Assembly: GCF_009380215.1 (NCBI RefSeq)
Contig: NZ_WHUG01000002.1
Location: 248,001 to 312,000, forward strand
From: Rugamonas aquatica
Lineage (GTDB): Bacteria > Pseudomonadota > Gammaproteobacteria > Burkholderiales > Burkholderiaceae_D
Length of the DNA stretch: 64,000 nt
Direction of reading: 5' to 3'
The notes under the pieces are model-generated. The model did not search any database and was not told the origin of the DNA. It worked only from the letters and a program-made list of their open reading frames with translations. A program made the translations under genes and the position numbers. The first letter of the stretch is position 1; each line of letters opens with the position of its first letter. Shown one piece after another: positions 1 through 8,712 of this stretch.

Positions 1-2
1 GC

Positions 3-3000
3 GCAGGCGCCGCAGCATTTGGCTATCGTCGCACCCGGCACTTGCGTGTCGTGCCGCCGCCCACTCCCGAGCAAACCGAAGCGCATCTGGCCCAGGCCCA
101 GATGGACCCGCCGCCGCCTGAAGTGCCGCCGAAGAGCAAGCGCTCGCGCAATGCCTTCCTGCTGGTGTTGCTGGTCGGCCTGTCGTTCGCGGTCTACTGG
201 GGCGTGCAGGAAACGCGCACCTCCAGCATGCAGGCGCGCATCTTCACCGACCTGGTCGGCAAGATGACGTACAAGATGGAGCCGGGCGCCAGCAAGGCTA
301 TCCGCTTCCCGAAAGACAGCCCGTACGACGAACGGCTCGGCTACGCCGGCCTGCCGGATTATCTGGGCAAGCTGAGCGCGCGCGACTACCAGGTCAGCGC
401 CCAGGTCCGCATCTCGCCGAAGATGGCCGAGCTGGCCGACATGGGCGTGTTCGCCACCTACCGCGAGAAGACCAAGACCGGCCTGACGATCTACGATTGC
501 CGCGCGCAGGAATTGTTCGCCGCCAGCTATCCCGAGCGCATCTACAACAAGTTCGAGCAGGCGCCGATGGCCTTGATTAACAGCCTGCTGTTCATCGAAA
601 ACCGCGAGCTGCTCGACACCAAGTACCCGACCCGCAATCCCGCCGTCGAATGGGATCGTCTGGGCAAGGCCGTGATTGAAAAGAGCGTCAGCTCGGTCGC
701 CGGCGGCCATCGCGCGGCGGGCGGCAGCACGCTGGCCACGCAGATCGAGAAATACCGCCATTCGCCGGAAGGCCGCACCGGTTCGATGAAGGACAAGCTG
801 CAGCAGATGGTGTCGGCCAGCCTGCGTTCCTACCAGGACGGCCCGGACACCACCAAGGCGCGCCGCCGCATCGTCATCGATTACCTGAACACGGTGCCGC
901 TGTCGGCCAAGCCCGGCTACGGCGAGGTGAACGGCATCGGCGACGGCATGTGGGTGTGGTACGGCCGCAGCTTCCCGGACTTCAACCGCCTGCTGGGCGG
1001 CAATCTCGACAACCCGGATGCGGAAACCGCGCTGACCTACAAGGAAGCGCTGAGCCTGATGATCGCGCAGCGCCGCCCCAGCCATTATCTGGGCAATGGC
1101 GCGGCCGACCTGGAAGTGCTGGCCAACAGCCACCTGCGCATCCTGGCGCAGGACGGCGTCATCACGCCGGCCATGCGCGATATGGCCTTGCAGCAGAAAC
1201 TGCATCCGGCCACCGGCAATGGCCTGGAGTCGGCGCCGGCGATGACCTTCGTCTCGCGCAAGGCATCGAACGCGATCCGCAATCATCTGGCCAACCTGCT
1301 GGGCGACAACCGCATGTACAACCTGGACCGGCTCGACCTGAGCGTGGTCAGCACGCTGGACGCGCAAGCCCAGACCGCCGTCACGCAAGTGCTGCGCGAC
1401 CTGCGCGATCCCGAGAAGGCCAAGGCCGCCGGCCTGACCGGCAAGGGCATGCTGGGCAACGGCGATCCGGCCAATGTGGTGTACAGCTTCACCTTGCTGG
1501 AGAAGGGCGAGCAGAACAATCTGCTGCGCCTGCAGACCGATAACTTCGACCAGCCGCTGGACATCAACGAAGGCGCCAAGCTGGACCTGGGCTCGACCGC
1601 CAAGCTGCGCACGCTGGTGACTTACCTGGACATCGTCGACCAGCTGCACCGCAAGTATGGCGGCATGGATACGGCGGCGCTGGGCAATGTGCGCGTCGAT
1701 CCGCAGGACAAGCTGTCGCAGTGGGCGCTGGACTACTTCAAGGCGCTGCCGCTGGATAAGGGCGGACGCGAGCTGACGCCGATGCTGAACGCGGCCATGG
1801 AGCGCAAGTATTCGGGCAATCCGGGCGAGGGCTTCTTCACCGGCGGCGGGCTTCACCACTTCGGCAACTTCTCGAAGGAAGACAACGGCAAGATCCTGAC
1901 CGTGACCGAGGCGCTGCGCCACTCGACCAACCTGGTGTTCGTGCGCCTGATGCGCGACGTGGCCAAGTACTACATGTTCCAGTCGCCGGGCTCGTCGGCG
2001 TCGCTGCTGGCCGATGCGGACGACCCGCGCCGCGCGCAATACCTGGCGCGCTTCGCCGACAAGGAAGGCAAGGAATTCCTGGCGCGCTTCTACGTCAAGT
2101 ACAAGGGCAAGCAGGCGTCCGAGCTGGACAAGGTGCTGCTGGCGAACATCCGCAGCACGCCGGTGCGGCTGGCGGTGATCCATCGCACCGTCTACCCGGC
2201 GGCCAGCCAGCAGCAGTTCGCGGCCTTCCTGAAGGACAACCTGCCGTCGCAGAACGAGGTGCCGGAAGAGCGCGTGGCCAAGCTGTACGACCAGTACGCG
2301 ATCGACAAATGGTCGCTGGCGGATCGCGGCTACCTGGCCAGCGTGCACCCGCTGGAGCTGTGGATGGCGGCCTATATGCGGCTGCATCCGGGCGCCACGC
2401 TGTCGCAGATGACGGCGGCCAGCGAGCAGGAGCGGCAGGAGGTCTACCAGTGGCTGTTCAAGACTCACCACAAGCACGCGCAGGACAAGCGCATCGCCGG
2501 CCTGATCGAGGTGGAAGGCTTCATGGAAATCCACAAGCAGTGGAAGAAGATGGGTTATCCGTTCGATTCGCTGGTGCCGTCGTATGCGACCACGCTGGGC
2601 GCGTCGGCCGATCGTCCGGCGGCGCTGGCGGAGATGATGGGGATTATCGTCAATGGCGGCGTGCGCAAGAGCAGTCAGCGCATCAGCTCGCTGCACTTCG
2701 CCGAGGGGACGCCGTATGAGACGGTGGTCACCAAGGGCAAGCCGACCGCCAACGAGCAGGTACTGTCGCCGGAGGTGGCGCGGGTGGTGGCGGATGCGAT
2801 ACGCGGCGTGGTGTCGGACGGTACGGCCAAGCGGGCGCGCATGGCTTTCGTGGGATCGGATGGCAAGGTGATCCCGGTGGGCGGCAAGACCGGTACCGGC
2901 GACCAGCGTTTCGACGTCTACGGTGGCGGCGGACGTTTGATCGAGTCGCGTTATGTGAACCGCTCGGCGACGTTTGTGTTCAATATCGGCGAGCGCTTCT

Positions 3001-3221
3001 TCGGTTCGATGACGGCTTATGTGCATGGCCCGGAATCGAAGAACTACGACTTCACCAGCGCGCTGCCGGTGCAGCTGCTGGTGGTGCTGGCGCCCAACCT
3101 GATGCCGCTGATCGAGCCGCATCCGGTGGCCAAGCCGGGGGCGACGCCGCCGGTGATCGTCAAGACCGGCGGCAACACCACGGCGGCGGTGACGCCGCCG
3201 CTGCAGACCTGCGGCGGCTGA
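3..3221 (+). CDS. Class A penicillin-binding protein (transglycosylase/transpeptidase), 5' partial
   Basis: Bifunctional peptidoglycan synthase that would polymerise glycan strands and cross-link stems on the periplasmic face of the inner membrane. The reading frame is open to the window edge, so the true start may lie upstream; the first start-like codon inside is TTG at 42. Counting from there, a single membrane segment lies near residues 35-55 (NAFLLVLLVGLSFAVYW). A GT51 transglycosylase domain follows, with FIENRELLD near 184 and GGSTLATQ near 227. The transpeptidase domain carries all three penicilloyl-transferase motifs: STAK near 517, STN near 628 and KTGT near 949. At over 1059 residues it is longer than E. 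coli PBP1a/1b, so it is a divergent class A enzyme. The exact paralogue cannot be named. Family assignment is firm from the motifs. Confidence 0.87.
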   Translation, partial: AGAAAFGYRRTRHLRVVPPPTPEQTEAHLAQAQMDPPPPEVPPKSKRSRNAFLLVLLVGLSFAVYWGVQETRTSSMQARIFTDLVGKMTYKMEPGASKAIRFPKDSPYDERLGYAGLPDYLGKLSARDYQVSAQVRISPKMAELADMGVFATYREKTKTGLTIYDCRAQELFAASYPERIYNKFEQAPMALINSLLFIENRELLDTKYPTRNPAVEWDRLGKAVIEKSVSSVAGGHRAAGGSTLATQIEKYRHSPEGRTGSMKDKLQQMVSASLRSYQDGPDTTKARRRIVIDYLNTVPLSAKPGYGEVNGIGDGMWVWYGRSFPDFNRLLGGNLDNPDAETALTYKEALSLMIAQRRPSHYLGNGAADLEVLANSHLRILAQDGVITPAMRDMALQQKLHPATGNGLESAPAMTFVSRKASNAIRNHLANLLGDNRMYNLDRLDLSVVSTLDAQAQTAVTQVLRDLRDPEKAKAAGLTGKGMLGNGDPANVVYSFTLLEKGEQNNLLRLQTDNFDQPLDINEGAKLDLGSTAKLRTLVTYLDIVDQLHRKYGGMDTAALGNVRVDPQDKLSQWALDYFKALPLDKGGRELTPMLNAAMERKYSGNPGEGFFTGGGLHHFGNFSKEDNGKILTVTEALRHSTNLVFVRLMRDVAKYYMFQSPGSSASLLADADDPRRAQYLARFADKEGKEFLARFYVKYKGKQASELDKVLLANIRSTPVRLAVIHRTVYPAASQQQFAAFLKDNLPSQNEVPEERVAKLYDQYAIDKWSLADRGYLASVHPLELWMAAYMRLHPGATLSQMTAASEQERQEVYQWLFKTHHKHAQDKRIAGLIEVEGFMEIHKQWKKMGYPFDSLVPSYATTLGASADRPAALAEMMGIIVNGGVRKSSQRISSLHFAEGTPYETVVTKGKPTANEQVLSPEVARVVADAIRGVVSDGTAKRARMAFVGSDGKVIPVGGKTGTGDQRFDVYGGGGRLIESRYVNRSATFVFNIGERFFGSMTAYVHGPESKNYDFTSALPVQLLVVLAPNLMPLIEPHPVAKPGATPPVIVKTGGNTTAAVTPPLQTCGG

Positions 3222-3223
3222 AT

Positions 3224-3293
3224 GTCGTCCCCGCGAAAGCGGGGATCCATGCTGAGGCAGCGTTCTATGGACTCCCGCCTGCGCGGGAGCGAC
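3224..3293. repeat. Dispersed double-hairpin (REP/dRS3-like) intergenic repeat
   Basis: Two GC-rich hairpins stand in inverted orientation just after the preceding stop codon. The first is CCCCGC-GAAA-GCGGGG (3229-3244) and the second CTCCCGC-CTGC-GCGGGAG (3272-3289). The flanks GTCGTCC...GGATCCAT and ATGGACTCC...GCGAC are near inverted complements of each other. This matches the layout of short dispersed repeats common in betaproteobacteria and resembles the Neisseria dRS3 core. Only one copy was noticed in the window. It may also help end transcription of the upstream gene. Confidence 0.6.
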
Positions 3294-3366
3294 GCGCTCG
3301 TGTTTCCCTTGCATAGTTGCTCATTTGTTGGCAATGTATCAGCCCATGAAACCGATACGCCATCAC

Positions 3367-4731
3367 ATGTCCAAAATCCTCAAGTTCACGCAGTTCTCAG
3401 TGCGGGACTTGTTTGTCGCCGCCGCACCCACCATCGCGCTGATTGCCGGCGTCTGCCTGCTGGCCTACTGGCTGGTGGACCCGGCGCCGCCGCGCACGGT
3501 GCGCCTGGCCACCGGCCAGGAAAATTCCGCCTACGAGGAATTCGGCAAGAAATACGCGGCCGCGCTGGCCAAGCACGGCGTCAAGGTGACGCTGGTGCCG
3601 TCCGCCGGCTCCGGTGAAAACCTCAAGCGCCTGCGCGCCGGCGAAGTCGACATCGCCTTCGTGCAAAGCGGCTCCACCAACGAGGAAGCGGCCGAACGCG
3701 AAGGCCTGACCTCGCTGGGCAGCCTGTTTGTCGAGCCGCTGTGGCTGTTCCTGCGCGAGACCAAGGGCAAGCCGCCCATCACCCAGCTGACTCAACTGAA
3801 GGGCTTGAAGATCAACTACGGCCCCAAGGGCGCCGGCGCGCCACGCCTGTTCCGCCAGGTGCTGGAGTTGAACGGCGTCGAGAAGGGCGAGGTCGAGCGC
3901 TTCTCGCTGGCCAACACGCCGGCTACGGTGGAGCTGCTGGAAGGCCGCATCGACGGCCTGGTGTTCACCTCCGCGCCGGAAGCGCCGCTGATCCAGATGC
4001 TGCTGCAAACGCCCGGCATCAAGCTGTTCAACTTTAACCAGGCCGAAGCCTACGCCCGCAAGCTGCCCTTCCTGACGCATGTGGTGCTGCCGCAGGGGAT
4101 CGTCGACCTGGGCCGCGACATCCCGGCCGAGGACTACAACCTGATCGCCCCCACCGCCACGCTGGTGGCGCGCGACGATCTGCATCCGGCGCTGACCGAC
4201 CTGTTCGTGCAGGCGGCCAGCAGCATCCATAGCGGCGCGGGCTGGTTCTCGCAGCAGGGCCAGTTCCCGTCGGCCAAGTACACCGAGATTCCGGTCGATG
4301 CCGAGGCGGCCAAGTACTACAAGAGCGGGCCGCCGCTGCTGCAGCGCTATATGACGTTCTGGCTGGCGAACTTCTTCGACCGCATGTGGGTCGTGGTGGT
4401 GGCGCTGGGCGCGCTGATACTGCCGCTGTCCAAGGTGGTGCCGCCGCTATACGTGTGGCGCATCCGCTCGCGTGTGTACCGCTGGTACGGCCAGCTGCGC
4501 GCGGTGGAGCAGGCGGTGGAGGAGGCGCCGGAAGCGTCGCGCATGCAGGTGTACGAGGCGCAGCTGCAGCGCCTGAACGAGATCGAAGACCTGGTCAACC
4601 AGGTGTCGATCCCGCTGTCGTTTGCGGATGGCTTGTATGGCTTGCGCAGCCACATACAGTTCGTGCGCAAGCGTATCCAGTTCCTGATGGGCGAGTCGGC
4701 GCCCGCTGTGGATGAGGCGGTGGCGGTCTGA
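3367..4731 (+). CDS. TAXI-family TRAP transporter solute-binding subunit, membrane-anchored
   Basis: Periplasmic solute receptor of the TAXI class, which normally hands a small organic solute to a TRAP permease. An N-terminal hydrophobic segment (TIALIAGVCLLAYWLV) is followed by the family's opening RLATGQENSAYEEFGKKYA and by the core SAGSGENLKRLRAGEVDIAFVQSG. The C-terminus carries a second membrane segment (MWVVVVALGALILPL) and a charged helical tail, so the protein is probably tethered at both ends instead of free. No TRAP permease is adjacent, so it is an orphan here. The frame is also open from 3325 with ATGs at 3334 and 3346; I chose 3367 because the conserved membrane-anchor region begins just after it, but no clear ribosome binding site decides the start. 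Confidence 0.75.
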   Translation: MSKILKFTQFSVRDLFVAAAPTIALIAGVCLLAYWLVDPAPPRTVRLATGQENSAYEEFGKKYAAALAKHGVKVTLVPSAGSGENLKRLRAGEVDIAFVQSGSTNEEAAEREGLTSLGSLFVEPLWLFLRETKGKPPITQLTQLKGLKINYGPKGAGAPRLFRQVLELNGVEKGEVERFSLANTPATVELLEGRIDGLVFTSAPEAPLIQMLLQTPGIKLFNFNQAEAYARKLPFLTHVVLPQGIVDLGRDIPAEDYNLIAPTATLVARDDLHPALTDLFVQAASSIHSGAGWFSQQGQFPSAKYTEIPVDAEAAKYYKSGPPLLQRYMTFWLANFFDRMWVVVVALGALILPLSKVVPPLYVWRIRSRVYRWYGQLRAVEQAVEEAPEASRMQVYEAQLQRLNEIEDLVNQVSIPLSFADGLYGLRSHIQFVRKRIQFLMGESAPAVDEAVAV

Positions 4732-4737
4732 CGGGCG

Positions 4738-5196
4738 TCAGGCGCCGGTCCAGGGCAAGTCGGCCTTGCACCAGCCGTTGATGTTCTTGCGGTGGCCGCG
4801 CTCGTCCTTGTCGCCTTCGAAGCCTTCCAGGATGTCGTAGCAGTGCAGGTAGCCGTGTTCGGTCGCCAGCTTGGCCGCACCGCGCGAGCGCACGCCCGAG
4901 CGGCACAGGAACAAAATCACCTGGTCCTTGCGCACCACCGAATTCAATTCCTCGATGAACTCGTGGTTGGCGATGCCGCCCGGATAGATGGTCCACTGGA
5001 CCGCACCATGTTGGGCTTCCGGTATCGCCACCCGTCCGACCCAGTCGCGCTCCGCATGGGTACGCACGTCGATCAGCTTGACGGCGTTGTCGGCGGCGAT
5101 CAGTTCATAGGCTTCCTGGGGCGTGACGGCGCCCGCGTAGGGCCAGTCTTTGCTGCGGCTGCGCGCCAGCGCCAGAATATCGTCTATTTTGCTCAT
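4738..5196 (-). CDS. Rhodanese-like sulfurtransferase domain protein
   Basis: Single-domain cytoplasmic rhodanese of 152 residues, expected to carry sulfane sulfur on a cysteine persulfide or to act as a redox protein. The active-site loop is CRSGVRS at residues 98-104 with Cys98 as the nucleophile, and the domain begins around VTPQEAYELI with LIDVRTHAE after it, as in the family. There is no signal peptide. The start at 5196 (MSKIDDI) was chosen because the longer open frame upstream lies in the glnA control region; a TATAAT-like -10 (minus strand, 5224-5229) sits just upstream. It is convergent with the TAXI gene, with 6 bases between the stop codons. The physiological sulfur acceptor cannot be inferred. 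Confidence 0.82.
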   Translation of the reverse strand: MSKIDDILALARSRSKDWPYAGAVTPQEAYELIAADNAVKLIDVRTHAERDWVGRVAIPEAQHGAVQWTIYPGGIANHEFIEELNSVVRKDQVILFLCRSGVRSRGAAKLATEHGYLHCYDILEGFEGDKDERGHRKNINGWCKADLPWTGA

Positions 5197-5259
5197 GTCA
5201 TGTTCCAGAAATAAGTTTGAGTTTATTATAGGCTTCCTGCACGCGCACCACAGGCAGGC

Positions 5260-5343
5260 GCACCAAAGCCGTGCGTTTTTCGGAAATATTCCAAAAATGC
5301 ACAAATACGGTGCAATATCTCGAACATGCACTCCCTTGGTGCG
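5260..5343 (+). promoter_or_regulatory. Three NtrC-like enhancer boxes upstream of glnA
   Basis: Three dyads of the form GCAC-N7-GTGC occur in a row: GCACCAAAGCCGTGC (5260-5274), TGCACAAATACGGTGCA (5298-5314) and TGCACTCCCTTGGTGCG (5327-5343). They match the known NtrC operator pattern TGCACYA...TGGTGCA. Their centres lie about 209, 170 and 141 bases upstream of the start site predicted from the sigma-54 promoter, a normal distance for enhancer-bound activators. ntrB and ntrC are encoded just downstream. Confidence 0.82.
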
Positions 5344-5449
5344 GTATTGAGCTGCCTCATATTGTGGCACTTGGGCCGGTCGGCGAATTTTAGATTCATT
5401 TGCCTGCAAGTTCAAAGACGCTATCGACATAAGCTGATGAGTTTTATGC

Positions 5450-5466
5450 TGGCACGAATACTGCTT
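5450..5466 (+). promoter_or_regulatory. Sigma-54 (RpoN) promoter of glnA
   Basis: TGGCACGAATACTGCTT fits the sigma-54 consensus TGGCACG-N4-TTGCW with one mismatch in the -12 block. The invariant GG (5451-5452) and GC (5463-5464) are separated by exactly 10 bases. The start site would fall near 5476, giving a leader of about 30 bases that contains the TTTAGGAG ribosome binding site before the glnA ATG. Confidence 0.87.
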
Positions 5467-5507
5467 ACCAAGAGCGCACGAGCCCCACATTCCTTTAGGA
5501 GATACGC

Positions 5508-6923
5508 ATGGCAATGACAGCCGCAGAAGTTCTGAAAATGGTCCAGGAAAACGAAGTCAAATTCGTTGATTTCCGTTTCGCCGACACCCGTGGTAAAGAA
5601 CAGCACGTTACCGTGCCTGTGTCGCACTTCGACATCGACAAGTTCGAATCGGGTCACGCCTTCGACGGTTCCTCGATCGCCGGCTGGAAGGGCATCGAAG
5701 CATCGGACATGATTTTGCTGCCGGATCCAAACACCGCGAACATCGACCCGTTCATGGAAGAGACCACGCTGTTCATGCAGTGCGACGTCATCGAGCCTGC
5801 CGACGGCAAGGGCTACGACCGCGATCCACGCTCCATCGCCAAGCGCGCTGAAGCCTACCTGAAATCGTCCGGCATGGGCGACACCGCCTACTTCGGCCCA
5901 GAGCCAGAATTCTTCATCTTCGACAGCGTGCGCTGGAAGATCGACATGTCCGGCTGCTTCGTCAAGATCGATTCCGAAGAAGCATCGTGGACCACCGGCG
6001 AGAAGCTGGAAGGCGGCAACACCGGCCACCGTCCAACCGTCAAGGGCGGCTACTTCCCAGTGCCACCAGTGGACAGCTTCCAGGACATGCGTTCGGAAAT
6101 GTGCCTGATCCTGGAATCGCTGGGTATCCCGGTCGAAGTGCACCACCACGAAGTGGCCGGCGCCGGCCAGAACGAAATCGGCACCAAGTTCTCGACCCTG
6201 GTCGAGCGCGCCGACTGGACCCAGAACCTGAAATACGTGGTCTGGAACGTGGCTCACAGCTACGGCAAGACCGCCACCTTCATGCCTAAGCCTATCGTTG
6301 GCGACAACGGTTCCGGCATGCACGTGCACCAGTCGATCTGGAAAGACGGCGTCAACCTGTTCGCTGGCGACGGCTATGCCGGCCTGTCCGACACCGCGCT
6401 GTACTATATCGGCGGCATCATCAAGCACGCCAAGGCACTGAACGCGATCACCAACCCAGGCACCAACTCGTACAAGCGTCTGGTTCCAGGCTTCGAAGCT
6501 CCAGTCAAACTGGCGTACTCGGCTAAAAACCGTTCGGCTTCGATCCGTATTCCACACGTGGCCAATCCTAAGGGCCGCCGTATCGAAACCCGCTTCCCGG
6601 ATCCACTGGCCAACGTCTACCTGTGCTTCGCAGCGCTGCTGATGGCTGGTCTGGACGGTATCGCCAACAAGATCCACCCGGGCGAAGCAGCATCGAAAGA
6701 TCTGTACCACCTGCCGCCGGAAGAAGACGCACTGATCCCAACCGTGTGCTCGTCGCTGGAAGAAGCGCTGGACAACCTGAACAAAGACCGCGAGTTCCTG
6801 ACCCGTGGCGGCGTGTTCAGCGATTCCATGATCGACGCTTACATCGAACTGAAAATGCAGGACGTCCAGCGCATGCGCATGACGACTCACCCTGCCGAGT
6901 TCGACATGTACTACTCGCTGTAA
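5508..6923 (+). CDS. glnA: Glutamine synthetase, type I
   Basis: Catalyses ATP-dependent formation of glutamine from glutamate and ammonium and is the entry point of nitrogen assimilation; the cytoplasmic enzyme is a dodecamer. Length (471 residues) is typical. Visible signatures are [11 protein letters not shown] (53-63), the glutamate/ATP-site motifs PEPEFF (131-136) and [15 protein letters not shown] (211-225), [16 protein letters not shown] (261-276), and NRSASIRIP (341-349). The regulatory loop [10 protein letters not shown] contains Tyr400, equivalent to the adenylylation site modified by GlnE, which is encoded at 31705-34452. The start follows TTTAGGAG at good spacing. Transcription is expected from the sigma-54 promoter at 5450 under NtrC. 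A strong terminator follows at 6962. Identity is essentially certain. Confidence 0.98.
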   Translation: MAMTAAEVLKMVQENEVKFVDFRFADTRGKEQHVTVPVSHFDIDKFESGHAFDGSSIAGWKGIEASDMILLPDPNTANIDPFMEETTLFMQCDVIEPADGKGYDRDPRSIAKRAEAYLKSSGMGDTAYFGPEPEFFIFDSVRWKIDMSGCFVKIDSEEASWTTGEKLEGGNTGHRPTVKGGYFPVPPVDSFQDMRSEMCLILESLGIPVEVHHHEVAGAGQNEIGTKFSTLVERADWTQNLKYVVWNVAHSYGKTATFMPKPIVGDNGSGMHVHQSIWKDGVNLFAGDGYAGLSDTALYYIGGIIKHAKALNAITNPGTNSYKRLVPGFEAPVKLAYSAKNRSASIRIPHVANPKGRRIETRFPDPLANVYLCFAALLMAGLDGIANKIHPGEAASKDLYHLPPEEDALIPTVCSSLEEALDNLNKDREFLTRGGVFSDSMIDAYIELKMQDVQRMRMTTHPAEFDMYYSL

Positions 6924-6961
6924 TGACAACGCACCGGCCATGCCGGTGCCTGGAATGAAGC

Positions 6962-7000
6962 AAAAAACGCGGGGCGAGCAGAGCTTTCCCCGCGTTTTTC
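6962..7000 (+). terminator. Rho-independent terminator of glnA
   Basis: A GC-rich stem AACGCGGGG / CCCCGCGTT with a loop of about 13 bases, flanked by an A-run and a T-run, follows the glnA stop by about 40 bases. A smaller hairpin (GCACCGGCATGGCCGGTGC-like, near 6931-6950) lies just before it. Confidence 0.88.
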
Positions 7001-7048
7001 TTTGGATGTTGTATATTCGGGATGGATAGTTCCACCCACGGATTACGA

Positions 7049-7549
7049 ATGACAACTCGTTTCAAACGATGCGCGCTGCCGGTGTTGCTGGCGCTGCTGG
7101 TCTGCTCCGCCGCGCAAGCGCAGATCTACAAGTGCACCGCGCCCAACGGCAGCATCGAGTACACCGATATCAACCGCGGCAGCTACTGCAAATCGATGGA
7201 CTTGCCGGGCACCGTGGTGCCGGCGCCGCCGCGCCGCCAGGGCGCGCCCGCGCGCGTGCCCGGCGTGCCGGCGCCGGTCAGCACGCCGGGGGATTTTCCC
7301 CGCGTCGACAACGCCGAGCAGCGGGCCCGCGACGCCGACCGCCGCGGCATTCTGGAGGATGAGCTGAGAACCGAAACGCAGAAGCTGGCCGAGTTGCGCA
7401 AGGAGTTCAACAACGGCGAGCCGGAACGGCGCGGCGATGAGCGCAACTACGCCAAGTACCAGGAACGGGTGGCCGGCATGCGCGACAACATCAGCCGCTC
7501 GGAAAAAAATGTGGAAGCCTTGAAACGTGAGATCGCGAATATCCGATGA
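7049..7549 (+). CDS. Secreted DUF4124-domain protein with C-terminal coiled coil
   Basis: Small exported protein of about 166 residues. A clear signal peptide (MTTRFKRCALPVLLALLVCS, then AAQA before the predicted cut) is followed at once by a DUF4124 module (IYKCTAPNGSIEYTDINRGS), then a proline-rich linker and a charged C-terminal helix rich in E, R and K that is likely a coiled coil. DUF4124 has no established biochemical role. The frame extends to an ATG at 7022, but the ATG at 7049 puts the basic residues directly before the hydrophobic core. Its stop codon overlaps the ntrB start by 4 bases, so it is co-transcribed with, and perhaps translationally coupled to, the nitrogen two-component genes. 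Confidence 0.8.
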   Translation: MTTRFKRCALPVLLALLVCSAAQAQIYKCTAPNGSIEYTDINRGSYCKSMDLPGTVVPAPPRRQGAPARVPGVPAPVSTPGDFPRVDNAEQRARDADRRGILEDELRTETQKLAELRKEFNNGEPERRGDERNYAKYQERVAGMRDNISRSEKNVEALKREIANIR

Positions 7550-8643
7550 CTTTAGTGAGTAAGCAAGCCGGCCGGCACAGCCTGCCTTCACTGGCGGGGC
7601 TGGAACTGCTGGCCTCGGCCGTGGTGCTGCTGGACGCCGACGGCCAGATCGTCTACGCCAACGCCGCCGCAGAAAACCTGCTGGAGAGCTCGCTCAAGGC
7701 GCTGTCGCGCCAGACGCTGAGCGCGCAATTCCTCAACCCCGGCGAACTCGACAACATCTGCGCCCAGGCGCGCGAGCACAAGTTCTCCGACCTGCGCCAG
7801 GACTTGATGCTGGAGCGGGCCGGGCGCGATGCGCTGCACGTGCACAGCATCGTCTCGGTGCTGGATGAGCCGGCAGGCCACATCCTGATCGAGCTGCGCG
7901 AGCACTTGCAGCACCTCAAGCTGGACCGCGAGGAGCGCATCCTCGACCAGAGCCAGGTCAACAAGGAGCTGATCCGCAACCTGGCGCACGAAATCAAGAA
8001 CCCGCTGGGCGGCATACGCGGCGCCGCGCAGCTGCTGGAGATGGAGCTGCCGGCGCTGCACGCCGGCCAGCTGCGCGAGTACACCCAGGTCATCATCAAG
8101 GAAGCCGACCGGCTGCAGACGCTGGTCGACCGCCTGCTGGCGCCGCACCGCCGGCCACACATCGTCGGCGACGTCAACATCCACGAAGTGCTGGAGCGCG
8201 TGCGCAGCCTGATGCTGGCGGAGTTCCCGTCCGGCCTGACCATCTTGCGCGATTACGACGCCTCGATACCCGAGTTCCGCGGCGACAAGGAACAGCTGAT
8301 CCAGACCGTGCTCAACATCGCCCACAACGCGGCGCAGGCGCTCGCCAGCCGCATCGATAACGGCGATGCGGAGATCGTTTTCAAGACGCGCGTCGCCCGG
8401 CAAGTCACGCTGGCCAAGGTCCGTTACGGGCTGGCATTAGACTTGCATATCATTGACAATGGACCGGGCATCGCGCCCCAGATCCGCGACCGGATTTTCT
8501 ACCCCTTGGTGTCGGGCAGGGAAGGCGGCAGCGGCCTGGGCTTGACCCTAGCGCAAACCTTCGTGCAACAGCACATGGGCGTGATCGAGTGCGAGAGCCG
8601 GCCTGGATATACGGATTTCCGCATCCTGCTGCCGCTGCCATAA
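7546..8643 (+). CDS. glnL: Nitrogen regulation sensor histidine kinase NtrB (GlnL)
   Basis: Cytoplasmic histidine kinase/phosphatase that phosphorylates NtrC when nitrogen is short, under control of PII proteins. An N-terminal PAS domain (LEL LASAVVLLDADGQIVYAN, about 19-115) precedes the dimerisation domain with the H-box NLAHEIKNPLGG, where His148 is the phosphorylation site. The ATPase part shows the N box (NIAHNAAQ), G1 (IIDNGPGI) and G2 (GGSGLGLTLAQ). There are no membrane segments. 365 residues is the family's normal length. It starts with an ATG overlapping the upstream stop and is followed after 69 bases by ntrC. The position downstream of glnA, after a terminator, is the classic glnA-ntrB-ntrC order with one extra gene inserted. 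Confidence 0.95.
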   Translation: MTLVSKQAGRHSLPSLAGLELLASAVVLLDADGQIVYANAAAENLLESSLKALSRQTLSAQFLNPGELDNICAQAREHKFSDLRQDLMLERAGRDALHVHSIVSVLDEPAGHILIELREHLQHLKLDREERILDQSQVNKELIRNLAHEIKNPLGGIRGAAQLLEMELPALHAGQLREYTQVIIKEADRLQTLVDRLLAPHRRPHIVGDVNIHEVLERVRSLMLAEFPSGLTILRDYDASIPEFRGDKEQLIQTVLNIAHNAAQALASRIDNGDAEIVFKTRVARQVTLAKVRYGLALDLHIIDNGPGIAPQIRDRIFYPLVSGREGGSGLGLTLAQTFVQQHMGVIECESRPGYTDFRILLPLP

Positions 8644-8712
8644 GCCCAGGCAGGCAGGGGCGGGCGCCGAGTCCCTTGATTGACGATCCATATTGCGGGA
8701 TACACACAACAC

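Noticed and set aside
5365-5382. TGGCAC at 5365-5370 upstream of glnA as a sigma-54 promoter
   Set aside because: The required GC ten bases after the GG is absent (GG instead). The site at 5450-5466 has exact spacing and lies closer to the start codon.
5197-5514. N-terminal extension of the rhodanese gene up to 5514
   Set aside because: The extra 106 codons cover the glnA promoter and enhancer boxes and show no domain, while the start at 5196 gives a complete single-domain rhodanese.
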